NCBI GenBank assembly: GCA_015143295.1
Contig: CM026565.1
Span: 12,398,041 to 12,462,040 of the forward strand
Direction: 5' to 3'
Source of the DNA: Tetracentron sinense
Taxonomy: Eukaryota; Streptophyta; Magnoliopsida; Trochodendrales; Trochodendraceae
DNA length: 64,000 nt
A program made the position numbers and the translations under genes. The number at the start of each line of letters is the position of its first letter. The stretch's first letter is position 1. A model generated the notes under the pieces. That model did no database searches and was not told where the DNA came from. It saw only the letters and a list, made by a program, of their open reading frames with translations. Below are positions 11,641 through 21,810 of the stretch, in pieces.

Positions 11641-13257
11641 ATTTGTTGGTCATTGTTTTGAGCATGTTCCACTATAATTAAGTAGCTTTATAAAATGATT
11701 GTACCTATATTCCAATAAAGTAAAAAGATCATTTGCTTACACCTATGGAAGCAGATGGGGTTTGCCTCAGTCTTTAGCTCTCTTTTTCTTTAGGCAAAAA
11801 ACATGATGCAGGTAAAAAGTTTATCTAGGGAACCAAGGTTTAGAAACTCAAAACATGACTTGGACCAAATGAGGGGACTGAATTGAGTAAACTTCAAACT
11901 CAGTGAAGGACTGATTTTTCCAAGTTTAGAGAGCTTATGCTCTCTGAACTTTTTTAGTTTCACAAGCATCTTATCAAGATTGTTCAGCAATTGAGAGTTC
12001 TGTTTCGAGTTTTATAAATATGACTTCATCCTGATCCAACTGAGTTGACCTTGGAATTTCTCAAGCACCCTGTCAAGTTTTTAAACTTCTTTCTCAGGTT
12101 TGCTTTCTCTGTGGTGTAATGCTTGTGCTTTTGGATTTGTCGGTTGATATCCCTTGCAACCTTTTTGTGAACTGTGAACAACTTTTTTGTTTGTGTAATT
12201 ATCTTTTTTATTTGATTTTTTTAGGAGAAATGAGCTTTATATTAAGCGGTGTATTAAGGTAATTTACTGGATTGGAGTAATGTTGCCCAAATAAGAAAGA
12301 ATTGTGCAAAACTGCAAATGATTGTTAAATTATTTGTGACTATGCTTCTTTCTTATTTGCTTTTGTTCTTTTTTCTTTACTGGTACTTGGTTGAATTGTT
12401 CTTACCTTCTATTTACATGATTGCAATCCTCTATCATATAACACTTTATTTGCAGACCTTAGGAGAGACCAAATTCCATTTGTTAAATAATTCAAGCTTA
12501 TTGAAGTCTTTGGACATTTGGTTTTGTTCTTTTTTCTTTTTTTAAAAGTCAATTCATAGCAAAAATTCTTGATGAGCTTGACAGATGTCATTATTGTGCA
12601 TTTTAACTATAGTTCTATTTACATGTTGAAAACTAACATAACTAGAGACTCAACCCGATTGATAATATCTATTATAGCTGCATCATCAACACTTAGGTTG
12701 TGTTAAAATACACGCGTTAGAAGAAACGACATTGAAAACCAAGGCCCGGTTATGATTTGGTGTGGTGTGCGATTAGTGATAAGTTTGCATGCATGTTATT
12801 GATTGAACATTATTTGTTTTTTTTGTTCTTTGCATATTAATTATGAAATCTGTAAATTTTATTATTTCAATATTCAACTAAATAATTTTATTTAATTCTT
12901 TGTAGGAGGGAGCAGGCAACACACATCTGTCGAGTTTTAGGGGTGCAGGAGGGAACTAGCGAGATGAAGATAGTTAGATTTACGATTTATTGACACTTTT
13001 TATGGACATGTGTATTGTATTATTACATTATGATGGACACGTGTGATTTGATGTATTTATTTTATATTGATTATATATTTTCATGTAGAAAATTTCTTTT
13101 TATATATAATGTCATTATGGGTACAGTTTTGTTTATTTTATATTGTTGAAGTACTGAACAGGGAAACAAATATTTATATTGTTGACAGGTACAGGTACAA
13201 AACAGGGGAAAAAATTTGTGAAAAAATAAATTTTATTTTTTTTAATTCATGACTATT
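11641..13257. other. CACTA interior, AT-rich, no gene seen
   Basis: T-rich, intron-like sequence without a supported ORF or RNA gene. Nothing recognisable until the right subterminal repeats begin at about 13258. Confidence 0.4.
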
Positions 13258-13683
13258 CGCGGCGTTTGGTCAACGCCGTCATTGGTACTCGTCTTAATCA
13301 CGGCGTTTTAAAACTGCCGCCATAGACCACCTTTGAAGGCGTTTCAAAAATGCCGTAATAGGCTAAATTTTTTTACGGCATTTCTAAAAATGATGTTAAA
13401 GTTTTTTACGGCATTTCTAAAAACGCTGTCAAAAGCTAGTTTATAACGGCATTTTGAAAAACGCCGTAAGAAGTTAGTCTATGACGGCATTTTTAAAAAC
13501 GCCGTAAAAGGTTAGTCTATGACGGCGTTCCTAGAACGCCGCCAAGACAAATTCCGTCTTTACCTTTCCTGACATAAGCAATAACGGCGTTTGCTTTGAA
13601 ACGCCGTGATTGCCTATAACGGCGTTTTTTGGATTTTTGACAGCGATTTAAAAACGCCGTAAAAGGTCTTAAATTTTGTAGTG
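13258..13683. repeat. CACTA right subterminal and terminal repeats
   Basis: About fourteen copies of GGCGTTT/AAACGCC or GGCATTTT forms, with units of roughly 30-40 bp such as TAGTCTATGACGGCATTTTT, ending in TTTTGTAGTG at 13683. They mirror the left end. Confidence 0.87.
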
Positions 13684-14416
13684 ATGTATAACAACGGTGT
13701 CTGGACTTTAGTAGATCCACTAGATGGTATAAGGCCAATTGGATGCAAAATGGATTTACAAAAGGAAGAAGGGTGCCGATGGTAACGTGGAGACCTATAA
13801 AGCTAGACTTGTTGCAAAAGGTTATACTCAAATTCAAGGAGTTGATTATGAAGATACCTTTTCACCTGTACCTATGCTTAAATCCATCAGGATATTACTA
13901 GCTATTACTGCACACTATGACTATGAGATATGGCAAATGGATGTCAAAACTGCTTTCCTTAATGGAATGTTAGATGAAGACATCTAATGAAGCAACCAGA
14001 GTGCTTCATTGCTCCTAATCAGGAGAACATGGTATGAAAGCTCAACAAGTCGATATATGGTTTGAAACAAGCTTCAAGAAGCTGGAACCAAAGATTTGAT
14101 CTTTCGATCAAAGAATTCCAAATGAATTTGGAAGAATCTTGTATATACAAAAAGGACAGTGGGAGAGCAATAGTATACCTAATTCTTTATGTAGATGACA
14201 TCCTACTCATTGGGAATGATGTAGAGATGTTGTCATCAGTCAAGATATGGCTTTCTCAGCATTTCTCAATGAAAGACTTAGGAGAGGCATCATATATTCT
14301 CGGAATAAAGATTCTGAGAGATAGAAAATGCTGAATGTTGGGATTGAGCCAAACTTCCTACATAGACAAGATATTGTCAAGGTACAGTATGAGTGATTGT
14401 AAGATAACACTCATTC
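13684..14416 (+). pseudogene. Copia A reverse transcriptase, between CACTA and D
   Basis: The RT continues from 7846 after the ATG duplication. Visible: VWTLVDPLDG, GCKWIYKRK, KARLVAKGYTQ, DYEDTFSPV and QMDVKTAFLNG near 13930. A stop at about 13987 and another frame break follow. A second open piece (14062-14334) carries YGLKQASRSWNQRFD and the catalytic LYVDDILLIGND near 14190, then KDLGEASYILGIKI. A TGA follows IKILRDRKC at about 14332, and gypsy D begins at 14417 within this region. The YVDD catalytic residues are intact but the frame is not. Confidence 0.9.
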
Positions 14417-16628
14417 TGTCACGACCCAAAACCCACCCTAGGAGTTAGAGTAAACTTTGGACGACTAATCATGGCTTACATGACTTGCTTGACAAACCAA
14501 CCTGCAAAAACCCACAGAGCATATACAATAGAGGATGACAGCGGAAACATAACTATAAAACACAGCGGAAGTCTAACAACCTCTAAGTATATACACATGG
14601 TCCAAGTTTAATACAAAGAAATCAAAACAAAGAAAGTGCGGACATGCCCGCCAAAATACATGGATATAATCACTCATGCTCACCCACAGCTAATCCACTT
14701 AGAATCTAACACCACCTACTGATAACCCTCTACGGGAGGTTCCTCCAAAGGCTCCTCGACGTACTCCTCTTCCACCCATGGACTAGGAGCACAAACATCA
14801 AATGGAGCAGCAGCTCCCTCAGAACCTGCCGACATAAGAAGTACGGCTGAGCATGGAATACTCAGCGGGTACCAACTACTAACCAATAGTCATAGCATAA
14901 AAATGGCAATACATAAATCAGGAGCAATTCATATATGTTAGACGGAAACAATTCATATCATACAAGGAAGTAAAGCAATTTATAATCATGCTTGTATTTC
15001 GTAGAAAGCCGATAAAACCTCTTGAAAACATCGTGCACTTGACTTGGGTTGAAATATCTTTTCGTACTTGAAAGCTTGTCGTGTTTGTCTTGCTTGATCT
15101 TGTCGAGCGTGTCGTACGTGTCATGTCATGAATGTCATGCGTGCTTGCTTCTGATCATGTAACTTGTGAGATACACTTGTGAGATATCCTTGTGAGATGC
15201 GCTTGAGAGATGCCTTGAGAGGGAAGGGAGACCCTTCTTCATGATATGTATGTACTTGCGAGGGAAGGGAGGCCCTTCTTCATGATATGCACTTGTGAGT
15301 GAGGGGAGACCCCTCGTGGAATGTTGGTTCTTGTTTTCTTGTGAAAAGCGAGGTAAAACATATCGTAGGATATGTCCCACCTCTAACCATGTTCTTGAAA
15401 ACCTCGGTAAATCATGTCATGCATGCCGTGCTCGTGGGAATCGTGTACATACTTGCATTTAAATTTAAATATGACATTTGGGTAATTCACAACACATATA
15501 ACATCAATGATTGAGCAATGTAATATTCACATCATTTATGGAAAGCAAGAAAACACACTATCATAGGCCCTAGCAATATCCATAATTTATTAGGCATGCA
15601 TTTCCCAATTTACAACTCACTTTATTCACCTTGGCATTTCATCAAACATGGTGTGTTCATTATTCATTATTCTTTTAAACCTAAATCATGCTTTTCTAGG
15701 TGAGTTTACTCACATCATACGTGTTTGTTCATTATGGATACAATGCCCTCCCCATTTCATTCATCATTTCATTTCACACGGCATCCAATCGCCTATTCCA
15801 TCTCCATTCACCACGTTCACACTTCCAAACTCATAGCCCATGTACAAATGAAAGAAACAAAGAGAAATAAAGGAAAAGAGGAGCTATAGCTAGGAGGGTA
15901 GCAAGAAGTACCGACCTTGAAGAAATGAGGAAGAAACCCCTTCCAAAAACGACCGTGTAGCTGCTGCCCTAGCTTGAGGAGATGCTCCTCACGAGCTTGT
16001 GCCTTGATCTTGAAGAAAAATGGGCTTGAGTTGAGTGTGGGTTCACAAACCCCTTGATTTCTCTCCAAAATGGAAACCCTAGGTTTAGGAATCACCCTCT
16101 CCTCTCTTCTTATCTCCCAATCTCTCTAAGTGTTGAGAATGAGCCCTAAAGGCTCGAGCGATCCTATATAAGAAAGGGTATAACACCCGAATGCCGAAAA
16201 TGCCCTTAGTGAAAATTCTGCAAAACGCGAGGACCGAGCGATCGGTGTTTATAACCGATCGATCGGTTGCCTACCGAGCGATCGGTGTGTTGACCGAGCT
16301 CTCGACCAAAAATAAACTCTCTGGAAAATTTCCCCATACAAAAATCTTGACCAGTCGATAGCTACCGATCGATCGGTTTTGGACCGATCGATTGCTCTAT
16401 GGACCGAGCGATCTGTTGCCTGCAGGTCCAGACTGTTTTGGCCATATCTTTTGACTCGCTCGTCGGATTTTGACGATTCAACTTGCGTTGGGTTCGTACT
16501 TCGAAAAGGAACATTTCTAATGTTTTGGAATTTTCAATTTCTTCTTTATTTATTAATTGTACTAATTTAAAGGCAAAATGGCTATGAAAGTGTCATGCAT
16601 TAAATGTGAAAAGGTCCGGGACTCTACA
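14417..16628 (-). repeat. Gypsy D 3' LTR
   Basis: 2212 bp, TGTAGAG...GACA when read on minus. It holds the palindrome array (16232-16417), a TATA box (16165-16170) and a hairpin with GCTGAG/CTCAGC stems near 14850. It also has purine-rich direct repeats containing GAGGGAAGGGAG (15215-15300), with fewer copies than in the 5' LTR. Confidence 0.93.
16165..16417 (-). promoter_or_regulatory. Gypsy D 3' LTR: palindrome array plus TATA
   Basis: Seven sites of the ACCGATCGATCGGT type, several with one half changed to GAGCGATCGG, occupy 16232-16417. In the direction of transcription they end about 60 bp before TATATA (16165-16170). The middle of the array contains a 61-bp block (16317-16377) also present in copia C. 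A conserved anchor with a TCGTCN5-6GACGA inverted repeat lies upstream at about 16460-16480. Confidence 0.8.
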
Positions 16629-16730
16629 TCCTCCCCTCCTTACAAAAATTTCGTCCTCGAAATTTAGACGCTACTTGCATTACAAACCAAAAAAGAAAAT
16701 TACAAGTCATATACAAACTTATGCAAAAAC

Positions 16731-17249
16731 TCATTCAAATAATTCTGGGTACTTCGCTTTGATTTCGGCTTCACGCTCCCATGTAGCTTCTTCCCGAGCA
16801 TGGTGTTGCCATTGCACAAGAACCAAAGGGATTGTCTTGTTGCGAAGCACTTGATCTCTTCGATCCAAAATCCTAACCGGCTTTTCAATCAAGGTGAGGT
16901 CCTCTCGAATCTCCAACGGTTCCAAGTCTATGACATGCGAAGGATCCGCAATGTACTTCCGAAGCATAGACACATGGAAAACGTTGTGAACTGCGGTCAT
17001 GTGAGGTGGGAGAGCTACCCTGTAAGCAACCTCACCAACTCGCGTGATAATCTCAAAAGGCCCAACATACCGCAGACTGAGCTTGCCTCGCTTACCAAAT
17101 CTCATGATCCCTTTGCTAGGAGATACTTTCACAAAAACTTGATCCCCTACTTGAAATTCCAAGTCCCTACGGCGCGTGTCCGCATAACTTTTCTGGCGAT
17201 CTTGAGCGGCTTTCAATCGATCCCGAATGATCTTAACTGTGTTTGCAGT
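16731..17249 (-). pseudogene. Gypsy D integrase C-terminus and chromodomain
   Basis: The end of pol after a TAA stop at 17250-17252. It contains the GPFEIITRVGEVAYRVALP integrase C-terminal fold and then the chromodomain-like RILDRRDQVLRNKTIPLVLVQW with EEATWE. This module is thought to guide chromovirus integration to particular chromatin. It ends at a natural stop at 16731. This segment is uninterrupted; only the upstream stop breaks the polyprotein. Confidence 0.9.
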
Positions 17250-17252
17250 TTA

Positions 17253-19037
17253 CTCAATCAACTCCGGACCCAGTACTTTCCTTTCTCCTACCTCATCCCA
17301 ATAGAGAGGAGACCTACAACTTCGCCCATACAAGGCCTCAAATGGTTCCATTTGGATACTCGCCTGATAGCTGTTATTATAGGCGAATTCAACCAAAGGC
17401 AAATGCTCTTCCCAACTGCCTCTGAAATCCAACATACAAGCCCGAAGCATGTCTTCAATGACTTGGTTCACTCTCTCGGTTTGTCCATCCGTCTGTGGAT
17501 GAAAAGCGGTGCTGAAATCAAGTCGGGAACCCATGGCATCCTGAAAGCTTTTCCAAAATCTTGACTTGAATCTTGGATCCCGATCTGACACAATACTGAC
17601 GGGCACTCCGTGCAACCTCACCACTTCCTTGATGTATAGAGCGGCCAACTGGCTAGAGTTGAAAGTAGTTCGGTAGGGTAGGAAGTGAGCAGACTTCGTC
17701 AGACGGTCTACTACAACCCAAATTGCATCTGAGCCCTTTGCCGTTTTTGGCAAGCCAACTATGAAATCCATGGATATGTTCTCCCATTTCCACTCGGGAA
17801 TAGGAAGAGAATGCAATAGACCGGCGGGTCGCATGTGTTCTGCTTTCACCTGTTGGCACACTAAGCACCGTGCCACATATTCTGCAACATCCCTCTTCAT
17901 ATTCCGCCACCAAAAGTGACTCTTGAGGTTCCGGTACATCTTTGTACCCCCTGGATGCACAGTGTACTTTGCCCGGTGGGCTTCATCCATAATCTCCCTC
18001 CGAAGATCTGCATTGGCTGGGACACACAGCCTTCCCTTGAATTTGATAGCACCTTGGCTAGTGAGAGAGAAGTCCTCACTACCCTTAGCAACTTCCTTGT
18101 CCTGATAAGCCAACAATTCAACATCCATGGCTTGGTATTCTTGGATCAAATCTATAATGTATGGCCGAACCGTGACATTTGCCAAGATAGGACTACGGAC
18201 AGAGTCATTCACACTAATGTCCAGATTTGCCAAGTCTTCAAGTAGCTTCCATTCCTGCACTAACATGCATGCTAATAACCCCGGAGGTCTTCTACTCAAA
18301 GCATCAGCCACTACATTTGCTTTACCCGGGTGGTATTGAATGGTAAAATCATAGTCTTTCAAAAATTTCATCCAACGCCGTTGCCTTAGATTCAGCTCCT
18401 TTTGGGAAAAGAGATACTTGAGACTCTTGTGATCGGTGAACACATAGAACTCCACCTCATAAAGGTAATGACGCCAAATCTTAAGTGCAAACACGACCGC
18501 CGCAAGCTCCAAGTCGTGCGTGGGATAATTCTTCTCATGCTCCTTCAATTGCCTTGATGCATAGGCAATGACTTTCTTGTGCTGCATAAGTACACACCCA
18601 AGTCCAACGTGTGAGGCATCACTATACACCTCATACCCATAAGGTCCAGATGGCACAGTAAGGACAGGGGCTGTAGTAAGCCTCTTCTTCAGTTCCGTGA
18701 AACTGCTCTCGCACTTATCACTCCATACAAACTTGGCGTTCTTCCTTGTCAGGTAAGTGAGCGGTGCCGCAAGGCTGGAGAAACCCTCTACGAATCTCCT
18801 GTAGTAGCCTGCCAACCCAAGAAAACTGCGTATCTCCGTGACACTCTTGAGCCTCGCCCAGCTCATAACAGCCTCTATTTTCTTCGGATCAACGGAGATG
18901 CCTTCCACAGAAACAACGTGGCCTAGGAATGCCACCTCTTCCAACCAAAACTCACACTTACTAAGTTTGGCGTATAGCTTGTGCTCTCTTAGCATTTCCA
19001 AAGCAAGGCGAAGGTCTCGTGTGTGATCTTCCCTTGT
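17253..19037 (-). pseudogene. Gypsy D RT end, RNase H and integrase
   Basis: Continues pol after a TAG at 19038-19040. Visible: RT thumb ([20 protein letters not shown]), [14 protein letters not shown], then RNase H ([35 protein letters not shown]). Integrase follows, with its zinc region ([17 protein letters not shown] ... [11 protein letters not shown]) and catalytic core [18 protein letters not shown] and [14 protein letters not shown]. All motif residues expected for activity are present. It stops at TAA 17250-17252 where the related element B has Gln, so a CAA-to-TAA change is likely. This is one of the least damaged pol regions in the window. Confidence 0.94.
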
Positions 19038-19040
19038 CTA

Positions 19041-20056
19041 GGAATAGACCAAAATGTCATCAACAAATATAATCACACACCTATCAAGATATGGCCGGAA
19101 CACCCGGTTCATCAAATCCATAAAGGCTGCCAGCGCGTTCGTGAGTCCAAAAGGCATCACCAAGAACTCGTAGTGTCCATACCGAGTCCTGAAAGCAGTT
19201 TTGGGAACATCTTCTGCCTTAATCTTCAACTGGTGATAACCCGATCGAAGATCTATCTTTGAGAAAAATCTCGCTCCCTTCAACTGATCGAACAAATCGT
19301 CAATTCTAGGCAATGGATATTTATTCTTTATAGTGACCTTGTTCAATTGCCGGTAATCGACGCACATCCGCATCGAACCATCTTTCTTCTTAACAAACAA
19401 CACCGGGGCACCCCACAGTGAGACACTTGGTCGAATGAAACCAAGGCCTTGTAATTCCTCCAACTGAGTCTTCAACTCCTTGAGTTCCACCGGGGCCATT
19501 CTATACGGAGCCCGAGAGATGGGAGCTGTGCCTGGTGTAAGCTCAATCACAAACTCAATCTCCCTGTCTGGAGGTAATCCTGGCAACTCCTCTGGAAATA
19601 CATCCAGGAATTCACTCACGACCGGAATAGTCGAAGAGTCCTTTGCCTCGAGGTTCGCTAAGCTCAATGCCGCAAAATGAGCGATATCTCTACTTTTTAA
19701 CCCCCGAAAGTGAAATGGTTTTCCTTCTACCGGCTTGAAGAGTACCATCTTCTCAAAGCAAGCTACATGCCCATGATGTGCTGCTAACCAATCCATTCCC
19801 AATATAACATCAAAGTCTGGGAATCCCAGGACGATGAGATCAACCGCCAACTCGTGGCTTCCAACTTGGACCACACTATTTCTATACACTTTATCTGCCA
19901 ATACTGTTTTGCCGAGAGGAGTCGAAATGGCTAACTCTGGTCCTAGCTGACTTGGCTCTACAGAAAAGCCTTCTGAAAAACTCGGCGAGACAAACAAATG
20001 AGTAGACCCGGTATCAATCAACACTCGAGCCAAACACTCATTGACTAGTAGGGTTC
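19041..20056 (-). pseudogene. Gypsy D protease and reverse transcriptase (exon 2)
   Basis: Begins at the inferred acceptor (TTTCAG|GAACCC). After splicing, the frame from Gag enters [14 protein letters not shown], the protease active site (DTG). It continues through [10 protein letters not shown] and the linker [18 protein letters not shown] follows: [72 protein letters not shown] and catalytic FVDDILVYS. It ends at TAG 19038-19040. The first ATG at 20033 is internal and is not a true start. Confidence 0.92.
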
Positions 20057-20200
20057 CTGAAATTTTAGCTAGTTACGTCAATTCAAGCATCAACAATGTA
20101 TACACATAGGTATATATATATATAGCATACCAAGTACGTACACAAGGAATAAAACATAACATAACAATCACGAATAAAGAAAATAACTCCAAACGCGTAC
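20057..20200 (-). other. Gypsy D gag-pol intron (144 nt, inferred)
   Basis: On minus, donor CAAG|GTACGC and acceptor TTTCAG|GA. The interval is T-rich and AT-rich, with an in-frame stop at about 20073. Removing it joins ...DDVVQG to [16 protein letters not shown] in frame. Gypsy B has an intron at the same codon with different sequence. Inferred from sequence only. Confidence 0.72.
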
Positions 20201-21449
20201 CTTGCACCACATCGTCAGATGCAAGTGCATCACCCTCTGTCAAGGCAAAAACTCGCCCCTGGTTCGTCTGGCGAGGTGGAGGTGTAGACCGGGTAGTCTG
20301 GGATGACGCCTGATATGATCCTGCTGGGTGTGCTGGGGGCCTAATCCCCTGAGACTGGCCTGGTAAATGCCGACTGGGGCAATCCCTGATCATATGGCCC
20401 TGGCGACCACAATGAAAGCATCCACCCGATGCCCTTCAGCAATCTCCTACCGGGTGCCTTCGGCCGCACGAAGTGCAGACCTCGTGTGTATAGGTCGGAG
20501 GGGCCGGAGGTGGAGCATACCTCATCGTCTGAGGTGCAACAGGCCGTGGGGCCGGGAGGGCCTGAGGTCGAGGTGCTTGTGGTACATACTGCCGTGGTGC
20601 TGGAGGCGCATAAGTCGGCCTCATCAGTGGTGCTGGCCACGCATACTGATAAGGGCCGGTACGAGCCCGCCTCTCTGGAGGTGTTGAACTACTAGCTTGG
20701 CCTCCCGCCAACTCCCTCTTCTTGGACACTGTCTCTGAATTGGCCTCGACCAATAAGGCCTTGTCTACTACCTCAGGGTAGGTAGCATGTCTGAAAACTG
20801 AAACCTTCTCCATGATAACATCTTTGAGCCCTTGCTTAAACCTTCTTGCCTTCATTGCCTCGGTGGCAACCATGTGAGTCGCGAAGCGTGATAGCTCCGA
20901 GAACTTGGCCTCGTATTGTGCCACCGACATCAAACCTTGCTCGAGGTTGATGAATTCTCTCTCTTTCTTTTCCCGTGCTCCAATCGGAAAATAATTCTTG
21001 TAAAAAGCGTCCTTGAACTCATCCCAAGTCCAAGGTTGACCCTGCATGGTCAAATCTCGCATCCTCAATGCGGACAACCACCAATGGTGGGCTTCGCTCT
21101 CTAGCATGAAAACTGCCCATGCTACTCTATCCTCCTCTGTAGGCGAGAGGACCGCAAAGATCTTCTCCATCTGGAGGATCCATGCCTCCGCAGCAAGAGG
21201 GTCCACACTCCCATGGAAGGATGGAGGCCTCAATCTCCTGAATGCCTCAACTCCAGCGGTACGATGTACTGGAGCTGCGGGCGGTGGAGTAGGTGCCGCT
21301 GATGCCGGTATAGTTTGCCGAGCCGCCAGGATGGCGAGTGTCTCAGCAATAGAGCCTAATACCTGAGAGAGGTCTGGCTGCTCATCCTCATCCCGTGAAG
21401 AAGAGGAAGCTCTGGTATGTGGTCCACGACCCCGTGTGTTCCGTCTCAT
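20201..21449 (-). pseudogene. Gypsy D gag (exon 1)
   Basis: Starts MRRNTRGRGPHTRASSSSRD at 21449, 346 bases after the primer site. A disordered N-terminus and a Pro/Ala stretch lead to the retrotransposon Gag domain (RPPSFHGSVDPLAAEAWILQMEK ... WTWDEFKDAFYKNYFP ... EFINLEQGLMSVAQYEAKF). A Pro/Tyr-rich linker then leads to two zinc knuckles: CTSCGRRHPVGDC and, after a stop, CFHCGRQGHMIRDC. The TGA at 20436-20438 lies between the knuckles where CGA is expected, and is the only break. The remainder runs to the donor at 20201. Without splicing, translation would stop shortly inside the intron, giving Gag alone. Confidence 0.92.
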
Positions 21450-21794
21450 GACTAAAGTCCTGAGAATAATAACACCACATGAGTCTAACTTGAAACCACA
21501 GTTTATTTCAATGCCATTTCACAATAATTCAATTTGTATTAGTTGTATAATACTAATATACATCACATCAAGTCATCAGAGTATTCATCACATTATACTT
21601 ATACTTTAGTGTTCTAGCGTACCTAGGACCCGTACTTGGTTAAAGCAACCATTTTAGACTAAGACTAAAGTTTAGTTTTACACTTGGAACCAGACTCGCT
21701 CCCGACTTACTTCCTTCCTAACTTGTTTCCTAACATATGCTCTTGTCAAGCCGTGGTATAAGATTCTAAATGACCCTAAAGACCTAAAGCCTAA

Positions 21795-21806
21795 GCTCTG
21801 ATACCA
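21795..21806 (-). other. Gypsy D primer-binding site
   Basis: TGGTATCAGAGC on minus, four bases from the 5' LTR; complementary to initiator tRNA-Met. Confidence 0.92.
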
Positions 21807-21810
21807 CTTC

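Larger units (their letters stand above)
7847..13683. mobile_element. Non-autonomous CACTA (EnSpm-type) transposon
   Basis: The left end is CACTACAAAAATATAAG and the right end, read inward, is CACTACAAAATTTAAG. The 3-bp TSD ATG flanks it (7844-7846 and 13684-13686). Both ends carry many subterminal copies of an ACGGCGTTTT/AAAACGCCGT motif, the usual transposase-binding arrangement of CACTA elements. Removing it rejoins the copia A RT reading frame (...NAEIDSM + YNN.VWTLVDP...). At 5837 bp it shows no transposase (TNPD/TNPA) ORF. It carries host-like DNA including a PABN exon, so it is a gene-capturing non-autonomous member. Orientation is not determined. Confidence 0.93.

Noticed and set aside
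16232-16417. CRISPR-like regularly spaced palindromes
   Set aside because: Spacing is irregular, spacers are not unique, no cas genes, plant retrotransposon LTR context, and the sites sit in front of TATA boxes.
17243-21366. Plus-strand ORFs (up to 254 aa) across gypsy D
   Set aside because: Shadows of the minus-strand gag-pol; no domains.
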